Source: RPQJ01 sp963846885
GTDB lineage: Bacteria; Pseudomonadota; Gammaproteobacteria; Steroidobacterales; Steroidobacteraceae
Direction of reading: 5' to 3'
NCBI GenBank assembly: GCA_963846885.1
Contig: CAWJXS010000011.1
Span: forward strand, 22,400 to 86,399
Length of the DNA: 64,000 nt
Made by a program: the position numbers and the translations under genes. Of the stretch, positions 31,967 to 40,721 are shown in pieces. Position 1 is the first letter of the stretch. Every line of letters starts with the position of its first letter. The notes under the pieces were generated by a model. It was not told the DNA's origin, did not search any database, and was given only the letters and a program-made list of their open reading frames with translations.

Positions 31967-33388
31967 TCATCCCGCAAGGGTTCTCAACAGGTTTGAGTAA
32001 TCCTCGTTGAGCCGCTGCTGCGACGTGCGCAGCTCCTTCATCACGCGGCACGCATGCAGCACCGTGGTGTGGTCGCGGCCACCAAACGCGTCGCCGATTT
32101 CCGGCAGGCTGTGGTTGGTGAGTTCTTTCGAGAGCGCCATGGCCATCTGCCGCGGCCGCGTGATCGAGCGGCTGCGTCGCCGCGACAACAGGTCGGCCAC
32201 GCGGATCTTGTAGTACTCCGCGACGGTCTTCTGGATGTTCTCGATCGTGACCAGGCGCTCTTGCAGCGCGAGCAGGTCCTTGAGCGCTTCCTTCGCAAAA
32301 TCCAGCGTGATCGGCCTGCCCGTGAACTGCGAGTTCGCGATCACGCGCCGCATCGCGCCTTCGAGTTCGCGCACGTTCGAGCGGATGCGCTTCGCGACGA
32401 AGAACGCCACTTCGTCCGGCAGCTCGACGCCGCTGGCCGCGGCCTTGCTCATGAGGATCGCCACGCACGTTTCGAGCTCGGGCGGTTCGATCGCTACCGT
32501 CAGTCCCCAGCCAAACCTGGACTTGAGGCGTTCCTCGAGGCCGTCGACCTCTTTCGGATACCGGTCGCAGGTGAGGATCACCTGCTGCTGGCCTTCGAGC
32601 AGCGTGTTGAACGTGTGGAAGAATTCTTCCTGCGAACGATCCTTGCCGGCGAAAAACTGGATGTCGTCGATCAGCAGCGCGTCGAGCGTGCGATACGCCT
32701 GCTTGAACTCGTTGATCGTGTTGTGCTGCAGCGCGCGGACCATGTCGCCGACGAAACGCTCCGAGTGGACGTAAGCCACCTTCGCGTCCTTGTTCTTCGC
32801 GCGGATCTGGTTGCCGATCGCGTGCATGAGGTGCGTCTTGCCCAGGCCGACGCCGCCGTAGATGAACAGCGGGTTGTAGGCGCGGCCGGGATTCTCGGCC
32901 ACCTGGACCGCAGCGGCGCGACCAAGCTGGTTGCTCTTGCCCTCGACGAAGTTGGCGAAGGTGAACTCGGGATTCAGGCGACCGCCAAACTGGGGCAGCG
33001 GGTCGGCCGGACGCCGCGGTGCGGCACCCGGTTGGGACTCGAACGTCGCCTGTTGCGGACGTGCGGCTGCGGCGGGTGCGGGCCGAGGTGGCACGGGCAA
33101 GTCAATACCGGCCGTCATTTGGGCCGGAGTGGGGCCGGCGGGGCGCCGCGAGCCGATTTCCACGACCACCTGTGGGGTGGGTGGAGGAACCAGCTCATCG
33201 ACCAGTTCGCTGATACGGGCGGTGCAGTTCTGGTTGACCCAGTCGACCACGTAGCGGTTGGGCGCCAGCAGGCGCAGCCGGTCACCGTCCTCGACGGCCT
33301 GCAATGGACGGATCCAGGTGTTGAAGGCCTGTTCCGGAAGTTCCGCCTCGAGTCGGCGGAGGCATTGGTGCCAGAGCGAAATCTCCAC
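31967..33388 (-). CDS. dnaA: Chromosomal replication initiator DnaA
   Basis: This 473-residue AAA+ initiator binds DnaA boxes and opens oriC. Domain I begins SLWHQCLRRLEAELPEQAFN. A Pro/Ala-rich linker occupies about residues 85-135. Domain III has Walker A GGVGLGKTH (near 178) and the Walker B stretch ALLIDDIQFFAGK. Domain IV ends with the DNA-binding signature GGRDHTTVLHACR. The ORF is intact. It is divergent from rpmH across 227 bp, as in most gammaproteobacteria. Confidence 0.97.
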   Translation of the reverse strand: MEISLWHQCLRRLEAELPEQAFNTWIRPLQAVEDGDRLRLLAPNRYVVDWVNQNCTARISELVDELVPPPTPQVVVEIGSRRPAGPTPAQMTAGIDLPVPPRPAPAAAARPQQATFESQPGAAPRRPADPLPQFGGRLNPEFTFANFVEGKSNQLGRAAAVQVAENPGRAYNPLFIYGGVGLGKTHLMHAIGNQIRAKNKDAKVAYVHSERFVGDMVRALQHNTINEFKQAYRTLDALLIDDIQFFAGKDRSQEEFFHTFNTLLEGQQQVILTCDRYPKEVDGLEERLKSRFGWGLTVAIEPPELETCVAILMSKAAASGVELPDEVAFFVAKRIRSNVRELEGAMRRVIANSQFTGRPITLDFAKEALKDLLALQERLVTIENIQKTVAEYYKIRVADLLSRRRSRSITRPRQMAMALSKELTNHSLPEIGDAFGGRDHTTVLHACRVMKELRTSQQRLNEDYSNLLRTLAG

Positions 33389-33615
33389 GAACCGACAGGC
33401 CTTATCTAGGGTGCGGTGGGCGCTTGCGAGCGGCGAGGGGCGGCGAGTGTATACCGGCTCCCGGCCTGTGGATATCTACGGTTGCGGTTGACTCTGCAAG
33501 GGCCCGTGCGTATTCTTTCCGGCCCTTTTGCGGCCAGTGCATGTCGTTGTTTCTGGTCCTGATTTTACTGGTCTAGTTTTATCCGGTCCCACCGCGGGAC
33601 ACGTCGGAGCCGAAG
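33389..33615. promoter_or_regulatory. dnaA-rpmH divergent spacer, second candidate origin region
   Basis: This 227-bp gap between divergent dnaA and rpmH carries ATATCCACA on the minus strand (33467-33475, 8 of 9 to the DnaA box) and a TTATCC partial box near 33578. It must also hold the rpmH and dnaA promoters. In pseudomonads this spacer is part of the origin region. No long AT-rich stretch is visible here. Confidence 0.4.
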
Positions 33616-33750
33616 ATGAAGCGCACATTCAACCCGAGCAACCTGCACCGCAAGCGAGTCCACGGCTTCCGTGCGCGCATGGCCACCAAGGGCGGTCGTC
33701 TCGTCCTCGCCCGTCGTCGCGCCAAGGGCCGCAAGCGCCTTGCGGTCTGA
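33616..33750 (+). CDS. rpmH: 50S ribosomal protein L34
   Basis: This 44-residue, strongly basic protein begins MKRTFNPSNLHRKRVHGF and ends RRRAKGRKRLAV, an unmistakable bL34 sequence. It is a component of the large ribosomal subunit. It is the first gene of the rpmH-rnpA-yidD-yidC block, and its stop overlaps the likely start of rnpA. Confidence 0.97.
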   Translation: MKRTFNPSNLHRKRVHGFRARMATKGGRLVLARRRAKGRKRLAV

Positions 33751-34139
33751 CCGTTCTCACGAGCAGTAACGACCGCTCGTCCGCTTCGCGCCGCTTCCCG
33801 CGCGCGAGCCGCCTGACCGACAAGCCCGAATTCGACGCCGTCCACGGCCAAGGCCAGCGATCGTCCGATGCGCTGTTCCTCGTGATCACCCGTCCCAACA
33901 CCGCAGGCCACGCGCGGCTCGGTCTTGCCGTGGGCATCAAGGCCGCCGGCAACGCGGTCAAGCGCAATCGACTCAAGCGCCTGGCGCGCGAGTCCTTTCG
34001 CCATCGCCAACATGAGCTGCCGCCCCTGGACGTCGTCGTCAACGCACGTCCTGCCGCAACCAAGTGCAGCAGCGAAGAGATCCGCGCCAGCCTGCAATCG
34101 CACTGGGATAGGATCGTGCGACGATGCGCCCGCTCCTGA
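33747..34139 (+). CDS. rnpA: Ribonuclease P protein component
   Basis: This is the protein subunit of RNase P, which supports the catalytic RNA in tRNA 5' maturation. Diagnostic runs are RRFPRASRLTDKPEFDAV near the N-terminus and the RNR signature KRNRLKRLARESFR in the middle. The ORF is about 130 residues. No ATG, GTG or TTG lies in frame between the rpmH stop and the conserved RRFPR. The most likely start is a CTG at 33747 overlapping the rpmH stop codon. A start further upstream inside rpmH would be unusually long, so the start is uncertain. Confidence 0.9.
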   Translation: MTVLTSSNDRSSASRRFPRASRLTDKPEFDAVHGQGQRSSDALFLVITRPNTAGHARLGLAVGIKAAGNAVKRNRLKRLARESFRHRQHELPPLDVVVNARPAATKCSSEEIRASLQSHWDRIVRRCARS

Positions 34140-34381
34140 TCGCACTCATCACCGGTTACCGCTGGTTCATCAGCCCGCTGCTCGGGCCGAACTGCCGTTT
34201 CTATCCGACGTGTTCCTGCTACGCGCAGGAAGCCATTCAACGTCACGGGGCGCTGCGCGGCTCGTGGCTCGCGGCGCGCCGCATCGGGCGTTGCCATCCC
34301 TGGAATCCCGGCGGTTTCGATCCCGTGCCCGAATGCACGCACGCGCCGCATCAAACTGAAAAGCGACCGAGTCATGGATAA
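34124..34381 (+). CDS. yidD: Membrane protein insertion efficiency factor YidD
   Basis: This 85-residue protein overlaps rnpA by 16 bp and yidC by 8 bp, as is typical of the block. The family signature is complete: LITGYRWFISPLLGPNCRFYPTCS followed by CHPWNPGGFDPVP. It is thought to assist YidC-dependent membrane protein insertion at the inner membrane. Confidence 0.95.
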   Translation: MRPLLIALITGYRWFISPLLGPNCRFYPTCSCYAQEAIQRHGALRGSWLAARRIGRCHPWNPGGFDPVPECTHAPHQTEKRPSHG

Positions 34382-36110
34382 CCCGCGCCTGCTCTTGTGG
34401 ATTGGCCTCGCGTTGCTCGCGTGGATGAACATCATCCAGTGGGACCGCGACTATGGCGCACAGGCCACCGCTGCGGCGGTGTCGACCACCGCGCCGGCCA
34501 CGCCCGCGGGCACCGCCACGCCGTCTGCAGGCAGCAGTGCCGCGCAGTCGAGCCTGCCCGACCTGCCGACGGCAGCGGCAACCGCGGCCGGCGGCGCCGC
34601 TGCGACCGGGACAGCGAACTCGTCAGCCACTCCCGTCGCGACTGCAGCGGGCGCCGCAGCCAATGCGCCGACGGTGCGTATCGTCACCGACGTGATCGAC
34701 ATGGATTTGAGCTTGCAGGGCGGCGACCTGCTGCGCGCCGATCTCATGCAGTATCCGAAAGACAAGAAGCCGGGCAGCCCGCCCGTGCGCTTGCTCTCGA
34801 CCGACGATGCGACGTTCAGCATCGTGCGCACCGGGCTGCGCGTCGCCGATGGGCGTCCCGAGCCGACGCATCTCGCGAACTTCACGACCCCAGCGACCGA
34901 ATACCGGCTGGCGCCCGGCGCGGAAGAACTCCGCGTGCCGCTCACGTGGACGGACGGGCAGGGCGTCACCGTGATGAAGACGTACGTCTTCAAACCGGGC
35001 AAGTACGGCTTCGACGTCGTCTACGACGTGCAGAACGCCTCCGGCAGCGATTGGCAGGCCGCCTCGTACCTGCAGTTCGTGCGCCATGTGTACGCACAGG
35101 AACGCTCGATGTTCGACGTCGAGAGCTACGCGTTCCGTGGTCCGGTCGTTTACGACGGCAAGAAGTACCAGAAGCTCGACGTCGAGGACAAGGAAGACTC
35201 GGCGTTCCAGCAGGCATTCAGCGACGGCTGGATGGCCGAGATGCAGCATCACTTCGTCACGGCGGCGGTTCCGCCGAAAGGCGAGACGTACGATTTCTCG
35301 CTGCGTCGCGAGGACGAGCACTCACTCGTCAGTTACCGCGGGCCCCTCAAGAGCGTGCCGGCCGGAGCCAGCGCGACTTTCAGCGAGAAGGTGTTCATCG
35401 GTCCCAAGCTGCAGGAAGAGCTGAAGGTGACGGGCCCGAAGCTCGAGCTGACGGTCGATTACGGCAAGCTCACGATCCTGTCGCAGCCGCTGTTCTGGCT
35501 GCTGCAGAAGGTGCACGGCTTCGTCGGCAACTGGGGCCTCGCGATCATCATCGTGACGATCCTGCTCAAGCTGCTGTTCTACAAGCTCACCGAAAAGAGC
35601 GGCCGCTCGATGGCGAAGATGCGAGCGATCGCACCGCGCATCAAGAGCATCCAGGAAAAGTACAAGGACGATCGCGAGCAGCTCGCCAAGCAGATGATGG
35701 AGCTGTACAAGCGCGAGAAGATCAACCCGGTCGCCGGCTGCCTGCCGATCCTGGTGCAGATCCCCGTGTTCCTCGCGTTCTACTGGGTGCTGCTCGAGAG
35801 CGTCGAGATGCGGCAGGCGCCGTTCTTCGGCTGGATCCAGGACCTGTCGTCGAAGGATCCGTTCTTCATCCTGCCGATCCTGATGGGCTTCGGCATGTTC
35901 GCGCAGTTCAAGCTGAACCCGCAGCCGCCGGATCCCGTGCAGGCGAAGATGTTCGCCTTCATGCCGGTGATCATGACGGTGATGATGGCGTGGTTCCCGG
36001 CGGGCCTGGTGCTGTACTGGCTGACCAACACGTTGCTCTCGATCGCACAGCAGTGGCAGATCAACCGCGTGGTCGAGGCCGAGGCCAAGAAGCACTCGAG
36101 CGCCGCCTGA
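34374..36110 (+). CDS. yidC: Membrane protein insertase YidC
   Basis: This 578-residue inner-membrane insertase/chaperone works alone or with SecYEG. There is an N-terminal membrane anchor (LLLWIGLALLAWMNIIQW), then a long Ala/Thr/Ser-rich linker (about residues 30-105), the large periplasmic domain (to about 360), and the conserved core VHGFVGNWGLAIIIVTIL, KLTEKSGRSMAKM, GCLPILVQIPVFLAFYWVL and the last helices MTVMMAWFPAGLVLYWL. The linker is longer than in E. coli. It is the last gene of the rpmH operon and is followed by hairpin-forming repeats that could end transcription. Confidence 0.96.
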   Translation: MDNPRLLLWIGLALLAWMNIIQWDRDYGAQATAAAVSTTAPATPAGTATPSAGSSAAQSSLPDLPTAAATAAGGAAATGTANSSATPVATAAGAAANAPTVRIVTDVIDMDLSLQGGDLLRADLMQYPKDKKPGSPPVRLLSTDDATFSIVRTGLRVADGRPEPTHLANFTTPATEYRLAPGAEELRVPLTWTDGQGVTVMKTYVFKPGKYGFDVVYDVQNASGSDWQAASYLQFVRHVYAQERSMFDVESYAFRGPVVYDGKKYQKLDVEDKEDSAFQQAFSDGWMAEMQHHFVTAAVPPKGETYDFSLRREDEHSLVSYRGPLKSVPAGASATFSEKVFIGPKLQEELKVTGPKLELTVDYGKLTILSQPLFWLLQKVHGFVGNWGLAIIIVTILLKLLFYKLTEKSGRSMAKMRAIAPRIKSIQEKYKDDREQLAKQMMELYKREKINPVAGCLPILVQIPVFLAFYWVLLESVEMRQAPFFGWIQDLSSKDPFFILPILMGFGMFAQFKLNPQPPDPVQAKMFAFMPVIMTVMMAWFPAGLVLYWLTNTLLSIAQQWQINRVVEAEAKKHSSAA

Positions 36111-36118
36111 GCTTTTTA

Positions 36119-36223
36119 CCTCTCCCGCTTGCGCACCTCTCCCGCGCCAGCGGGAGAGGTCGGCCGCAGGCCGGGTGAGGTCTTGCTCCCTCTCCCGCGC
36201 AGTGGGAGAGGGTTGGGGTGAGG
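36119..36223. repeat. CTCTCCCG REP-like element B (two hairpin units)
   Basis: Two head-to-tail units of ctctcccgc...gcgggagag follow yidC. The first carries the tail cggccgcaggccgggtgagg, also found in element D (55935). Each unit can form a hairpin and may act as a transcript end or nucleoid-protein site. Confidence 0.65.
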
Positions 36224-36224
36224 G

Positions 36225-36308
36225 GTCAGGCGTTCAATCCGGCATGTCCCGTCGCGCTTGGAAAGGCAGACACGCGCGCGCCAGGACATGCCGGATTGAA
36301 CGCCTGAC
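36225..36308. repeat. 25-bp perfect inverted repeat with 34-bp centre
   Basis: The left arm (36225-36249, beginning GTCAGGCGTTCAATCCGG) and the right arm (36284-36308) are exact reverse complements. The element sits directly after REP element B. A related, less perfect element occurs at 51871-51940, also directly after a REP unit. Confidence 0.75.
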
Positions 36309-36365
36309 GCGTCACCCGCCACCGTCCAGCCGGGCTAGCGTACTCGACCGTCCAAAGCATCTATG

Positions 36366-36393
36366 TTGCAAAAGCCGCAAACACGCCTAGAAT
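36366..36393 (+). promoter_or_regulatory. Probable promoter of the Xre-RES operon
   Basis: TTGCAA (36366-36371) and TAGAAT (36388-36393) are separated by 16 bp. The expected transcription start falls at about 36400, on the ATG itself, which would make the transcript leaderless. No ribosome site precedes the ATG, which agrees. Confidence 0.5.
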
Positions 36394-36399
36394 GTGCAT

Positions 36400-36780
36400 A
36401 TGGACCGCACATTGCGCTCTGCCGCCGTCACCGCCGAATCTCAGCCGCGTGCAGCTGACGTCCTGACCCGAGCGTTGGTCAAGGCCGGCAAGGAGCTCGG
36501 CCTCACCCAGGTGGATGTGGCCGCGGTGGTTGGCCGCGACCGCACGGCGCTCAGCCGGTCCGCAATCGAACCGGCCACCAAATCGGGCGAGCTCGCCTTG
36601 CTGCTGATCCGCGCCTACCGCGCGCTCTATGTGCTCGTCGGCGGCGAACCGCAGCAGATGAAGCACTGGATGCACACGTCCAACCTGCACCTGGGCGGCG
36701 TGCCGTCCGACCTCATCCGCACCGTGCCGGGCCTGGTTCGCGTGGTCGAATATCTCGACGCGATCCGGGGCCGCGTGTGA
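36400..36780 (+). CDS. Xre/MbcA/ParS-type antitoxin
   Basis: This 126-residue protein starts at the ATG at 36400; a GTG two codons upstream is possible. It has an N-terminal helix-turn-helix (LVKAGKELGLTQVDVAAVVGRDRTALSRS, about residues 28-56) and a C-terminal toxin-binding domain of the DUF2384 type (VLVGGEPQQMKHWMHTSN ... VRVVEYLDAIRGRV). This pairs with a RES-domain toxin encoded immediately downstream with a 4-bp GTGA overlap. Such antitoxins neutralise the toxin and repress their own promoter. No ribosome site is visible, consistent with a leaderless mRNA. Confidence 0.82.
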   Translation: MDRTLRSAAVTAESQPRAADVLTRALVKAGKELGLTQVDVAAVVGRDRTALSRSAIEPATKSGELALLLIRAYRALYVLVGGEPQQMKHWMHTSNLHLGGVPSDLIRTVPGLVRVVEYLDAIRGRV

Positions 36781-37529
36781 GCGCAATCTGGGCCGCGTGC
36801 TCCGCGCGAGCTGCGCCCGTTCCGCTCACCGGCGACATCTTTCGTCTGGTCGAAAGCCAGGAGCAGGTCGCCACCAACTCGCTGGTGCGGACGCTCGCCG
36901 AGCAGGCTTTGCTCGAAGACCTCATCGAGGCATCGAAGCCGAAAGTGCCGCCCTCGGCGCATGGGTTGCACTACCTGCTGTCCACCCCGTTCCGCTATCC
37001 GCCGCTGCCCTGGGGTTCACGATTTGGACGCCGTTTCGAACCCAGCCTGTTCTACGCTTCGCGTACCCGCGACACCGTGCTGGCCGAGAGCGCTTACTAC
37101 CGATTCGTCTTCTGGTCGGGCATGCAGACCCCGCCCGGCGCGCCGCTCGACACTCGCCATACGATGTTCACCGTAGCAATCGATGCTGCGCGCGGCCTGC
37201 AGCTGCAGTCGCCACCGTTCGATGCATTCGCCGCCGATCTCACCCACCGGCGCGACTACAGTGCCACGCAGGCACTGGGCTCTGCTTTGCGCGAAACAGG
37301 CATCGAGGCCATCGAGTACCGGTCGGCGCGAGATCCGCAGGCCGGCATCAACGTAGCGCTGTTCACACCCACCGCGCTGGGATCGCGGCAGCCCACGATT
37401 CTCGACGAGTGGCTGTGCACGACGAGTGCCGACACGGTGACGTACTACAGCCGCACGGGCGGTGGCATTCTGGACTTTGCGCGAACCGCGTTCCTCGTCG
37501 ACGGCATCCTGCCGCTGCCCGCTGCCTGA
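36777..37529 (+). CDS. RES-domain toxin
   Basis: This 250-residue protein starts with GTG overlapping the antitoxin stop by 4 bp. The RES-domain signature region includes FYASRTRDTVLAESAYYRF (Arg and Glu expected at the active site) and a late YYSRTGGG serine region. Characterised RES toxins degrade NAD+, causing growth arrest until neutralised. The C-terminal half (about residues 90-230) holds the domain; the N-terminus (LTGDIFRLVESQEQVAT) is typical of the family. The operon sits between yidC and mnmE, splitting a normally compact block. Confidence 0.85.
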   Translation: MSAIWAACSARAAPVPLTGDIFRLVESQEQVATNSLVRTLAEQALLEDLIEASKPKVPPSAHGLHYLLSTPFRYPPLPWGSRFGRRFEPSLFYASRTRDTVLAESAYYRFVFWSGMQTPPGAPLDTRHTMFTVAIDAARGLQLQSPPFDAFAADLTHRRDYSATQALGSALRETGIEAIEYRSARDPQAGINVALFTPTALGSRQPTILDEWLCTTSADTVTYYSRTGGGILDFARTAFLVDGILPLPAA

Positions 37530-37542
37530 GCGCGACGCACCC

Positions 37543-38904
37543 ATGCAACCCACCGCAACAGACACCATCGCTGCAATCGCGACCCCACCGGGCCGCGGCG
37601 GCATCGGCGTGATTCGCGTGTCGGGCGCCCTCACGCAAGACATTGCCCGCGCACTGTTGGGATCGCTGCCGCAAGTGCGGCGCGCAGAACTGCGCAAATT
37701 CGCCGACGCAGCAGGCGGCACGATCGATACGGGCCTGGCCCTCTACTTTGCTGCACCTAACTCGTTCACGGGCGAGGACGTGCTCGAGCTGCACGGCCAC
37801 GGCGGACCCGTCGTGATGGACATGCTGCTGCAGCGCGTGCTGCTGCTTGGCGCGCGCGCCGCAGAGCCCGGCGAATTCACGCAGCGCGCCTATCTCAACG
37901 ACAAGCTCGACCTCGCGCAGGCCGAGGCCATCGCCGACCTGATCGACAGCGGCTCAGCCCAGGCTGCGCGAGCCGCAATGCGCTCACTGCAAGGCGAGTT
38001 CTCGAGCCACGTGCACGAGCTGGCCGAACGGGTGCTCGAACTGCGCCTGTGGATCGAGGCCGCGATCGACTTTCCGGAAGAGGAGATCGACTTCCTGGCC
38101 GACCGCGCGCTCGGTGAACGCATGAACCACCTGCGCCAGCGGTTTGCCGACCTCGCGGAAACCGCACGGCAGGGCACGCTGTTGCGCGACGGTCTCACCG
38201 TGGTCATCGCGGGCCGGCCGAATGCTGGCAAATCGAGCCTGTTGAACCGGCTCGCGGGATACGACGCGGCGATCGTCACGGCGCAGCCCGGCACCACTCG
38301 CGACGTGCTCCGGGAACGCATTTCGATCGACGGTCTGCCGCTGCACATCCTGGACACCGCCGGCCTGCGCGACGCACCCGACGTAGTCGAAGCGGAAGGC
38401 ATCCGCCGCGCGCGCCACGAGATCGCGCGGGCCGATCGCGTCCTGTTCGTGGTGGATGCGTCCGACGCGCAGGCCGTGCAGGCGATCGAACTCGACCTGC
38501 AGCACGTTCCGGCCAAGGTCCCGCTGACGCTCGTATTCAACAAGGCCGATCGCAGCGGCGACGAGGCCCGGATCGAAGCCGGGCAGGGCGGTGCGCCACG
38601 CGTCTACCTGAGCGCCTTCACCGGTGCAGGCCTGGACGGGTTACGCCAGCACCTGAAGGACTGCATCGGCTTTCATCCGCCCGCCGACGGCGCGCTTTCA
38701 GCCCGCACACGCCATGTCGAAGCCTTGCGCCGTGCCCGTGCCCATGTCGAAACAGCGCATCAACTGTTCACCGAGCGTCATGCGGGCGAACTCGTTGCGC
38801 AGGAACTACTCGATGCGCACCGTTGCCTGGGCGAGATCACGGGCGAGGTTTCGAGCGACGACCTGCTCGGGAAGATCTTCTCCAGCTTCTGCATCGGCAA
38901 ATAG
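37543..38904 (+). CDS. mnmE: tRNA uridine-5-carboxymethylaminomethyl modification GTPase MnmE
   Basis: This 453-residue protein works with MnmG to modify the wobble uridine of certain tRNAs. The N-terminal folate-binding domain begins DTIAAIATPPGRGGIGVIRVSG. The G domain has G1 GRPNAGKS (224-231), the DTAG motif (LHILDTAGLRDAP) and NKAD. The C-terminus ends in the invariant FCIGK with the catalytic Cys. Start at 37543, length and motifs are all standard. Unusually, mnmG is not the next gene: two unrelated genes intervene. Confidence 0.97.
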   Translation: MQPTATDTIAAIATPPGRGGIGVIRVSGALTQDIARALLGSLPQVRRAELRKFADAAGGTIDTGLALYFAAPNSFTGEDVLELHGHGGPVVMDMLLQRVLLLGARAAEPGEFTQRAYLNDKLDLAQAEAIADLIDSGSAQAARAAMRSLQGEFSSHVHELAERVLELRLWIEAAIDFPEEEIDFLADRALGERMNHLRQRFADLAETARQGTLLRDGLTVVIAGRPNAGKSSLLNRLAGYDAAIVTAQPGTTRDVLRERISIDGLPLHILDTAGLRDAPDVVEAEGIRRARHEIARADRVLFVVDASDAQAVQAIELDLQHVPAKVPLTLVFNKADRSGDEARIEAGQGGAPRVYLSAFTGAGLDGLRQHLKDCIGFHPPADGALSARTRHVEALRRARAHVETAHQLFTERHAGELVAQELLDAHRCLGEITGEVSSDDLLGKIFSSFCIGK

Positions 38905-39058
38905 TCCCGGCGCGAGACTGGCGGCCGCCCGGGTCCGGTCCAGGCGAAGGATCCACCCAATTCCAGGGTCCGGGCGCCAGCCCCCACTCGGTCGGGACCG
39001 CAGATTGGCTTATCATGCCCGACCCGGCAACGGACCCACGCCGGGTAGAGGGGTGGCC

Positions 39059-40720
39059 ATGCGACAGCTTTCCGGTGCGGATTCGATGTTCCTGCAGTTC
39101 GAGCGCGGGAACAATTTCATGCATGTCGCGTCACTGGCGCTGTACGACCCATCGACGGCACCGGACGGCGGCGTGCGGTTCAAGGACGTGCTGAATCATT
39201 TCGCGGCACGCATCGCGCAGTTTCCGCAGTTCCGCCGCCGGCTGGTCTCGCTGCCGCTCTCGCTCGATCGCCCGTACTGGATCGAGGCCGCAAGCATCGA
39301 CGTCGAGTTCCACGTGCGGCACATCGCGCTGCCGCACCCGGGCGACTGGCGCCAGCTGTGCATCCAGGTGGCGCGCCTGCATTCGCGCCCCCTCGACCGC
39401 AGCAAGCCGCTCTGGGAAGCCTACGTGATCGAAGGCCTGCAGAACGTCGAGGGTCTGCCCCCGGGCAGCTTCGCGCTCTACACCAAGATGCATCACTCGA
39501 TCGTCGACGGCGAATCCGGCATCGAGATCATGAAGGCGCTGCATTCGCTGACGCCCGACCCCATCGACATCGAGGCGGACGAGGCGGTCAGCCGCGGGTA
39601 CCACGTCGACCGCGAGCCCACGTTGGTCGAACTGTATTCACGCGCGCTGGCGCACAACGTGCAGCGCCTGCCAAATTTCGCCCGCTTCTCGCTCGGCACC
39701 GCCCGTAAGGTCGCGGTGCTCGGGGCCGAGGCCATGACCAAGTTCAACAACCTCGGCCAGGCCGGGTTTGTGTCCAATGTGCGCGCGCTGCTGAGTGGCG
39801 ACCTCAGCACGCTGCTGCCCCGCATGCCGCCGCAGACTCGCTTCAGCGGCGAGGTTTCAGCGCATCGAGTATTCGAAGCGGTCACGTTGCCGCTGTCCGG
39901 CTTCCGCGACGTTCGCAAGCAGGTGCCCAAGGCCACCATCAACGACCAGTTCCTGTGTGTCGTGGGCGGCGCGCTGCATGCGTACCTGTCGTCCAAGAAC
40001 GAGCTGCCCGACGCGACCATGGTCGCGATGGTGCCGATGTCGCTACGCGGCGCCGAAAAAGGCGCTGACGTGGGCAACCAGGTGGGCTTCACGCTGATGC
40101 CGGTGCATTCCGAGATCGAGGATCCGCTCGAGCGCCTGCGCACGATCTGCGAGGCGGCGCAGACGGCGAAGCGGGTCACCAACGCGGTGGGCAAGGAACT
40201 CGCGCGCGATCTACTCGACACGCTTCCCAGCATCGTGGCCGATCCCCTGCTGCGCAATGCCAAGTTGCCGAAGCTTTCGCTGATCGTATCGAACGTGCGC
40301 GGCCCGGACGTGCCGCTGTACATGGCGGGGGCCCGGCTCGTGAATTACGCGCCGATCAGCATCGCGCTCGACGGCATGGGGCTCAATGTCACGGCCTTCA
40401 GCTACGCGGGCAACATGTGGCTCTGCGCGGTGTCGTGCCGCGAGATGCTGCCCGATCCTTCGTTCTTCGCGGACTGCCTGCGCAGTGCGTTTGCCAGGAT
40501 GCAGGAAGCGGCTGCCCGTGAAGCGGCGTTCACCGTCGCCGAAGCCGCGGCGATCGCAGCACCCACGGACGAAAGGGTCCTCGAAGGCAAAGTGGTGCGC
40601 AAGACCACTCGTCGTCGTGCAGCAGCCAAGGCCAAGCCGGCCCCGCGCAAGGCCGGCGCGAAGCCAGCAAGCCGCAAGCGTCGGTCGAGCAAGTCGCCCA
40701 CGCCGGAAACCACGGCCTGA
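39059..40720 (+). CDS. Wax ester synthase / diacylglycerol acyltransferase (WS/DGAT)
   Basis: This 553-residue enzyme joins fatty acyl-CoA to a fatty alcohol or diacylglycerol, making storage wax esters or triacylglycerols at the inner membrane. The start is the ATG at 39059; the open frame continues upstream through mnmE in another frame. The catalytic HHxxxDG motif is HHSIVDG (145-151). The C-terminal condensation-like half contains NVRGPDVPLYMAGARLV. The last 43 residues are a highly basic Lys/Arg/Ala/Pro tail (RKTTRRRAAAKAKPAPRK ...) resembling histone H1-like or PhaF tails, which the family normally lacks. It lies between mnmE and mnmG. Confidence 0.88.
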   Translation: MRQLSGADSMFLQFERGNNFMHVASLALYDPSTAPDGGVRFKDVLNHFAARIAQFPQFRRRLVSLPLSLDRPYWIEAASIDVEFHVRHIALPHPGDWRQLCIQVARLHSRPLDRSKPLWEAYVIEGLQNVEGLPPGSFALYTKMHHSIVDGESGIEIMKALHSLTPDPIDIEADEAVSRGYHVDREPTLVELYSRALAHNVQRLPNFARFSLGTARKVAVLGAEAMTKFNNLGQAGFVSNVRALLSGDLSTLLPRMPPQTRFSGEVSAHRVFEAVTLPLSGFRDVRKQVPKATINDQFLCVVGGALHAYLSSKNELPDATMVAMVPMSLRGAEKGADVGNQVGFTLMPVHSEIEDPLERLRTICEAAQTAKRVTNAVGKELARDLLDTLPSIVADPLLRNAKLPKLSLIVSNVRGPDVPLYMAGARLVNYAPISIALDGMGLNVTAFSYAGNMWLCAVSCREMLPDPSFFADCLRSAFARMQEAAAREAAFTVAEAAAIAAPTDERVLEGKVVRKTTRRRAAAKAKPAPRKAGAKPASRKRRSSKSPTPETTA

Positions 40721-40721
40721 C

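Noticed and set aside
36116..36390. Short frames over the REP and inverted repeats after yidC
   Set aside because: Their translations simply encode the repeat; there is no start context.
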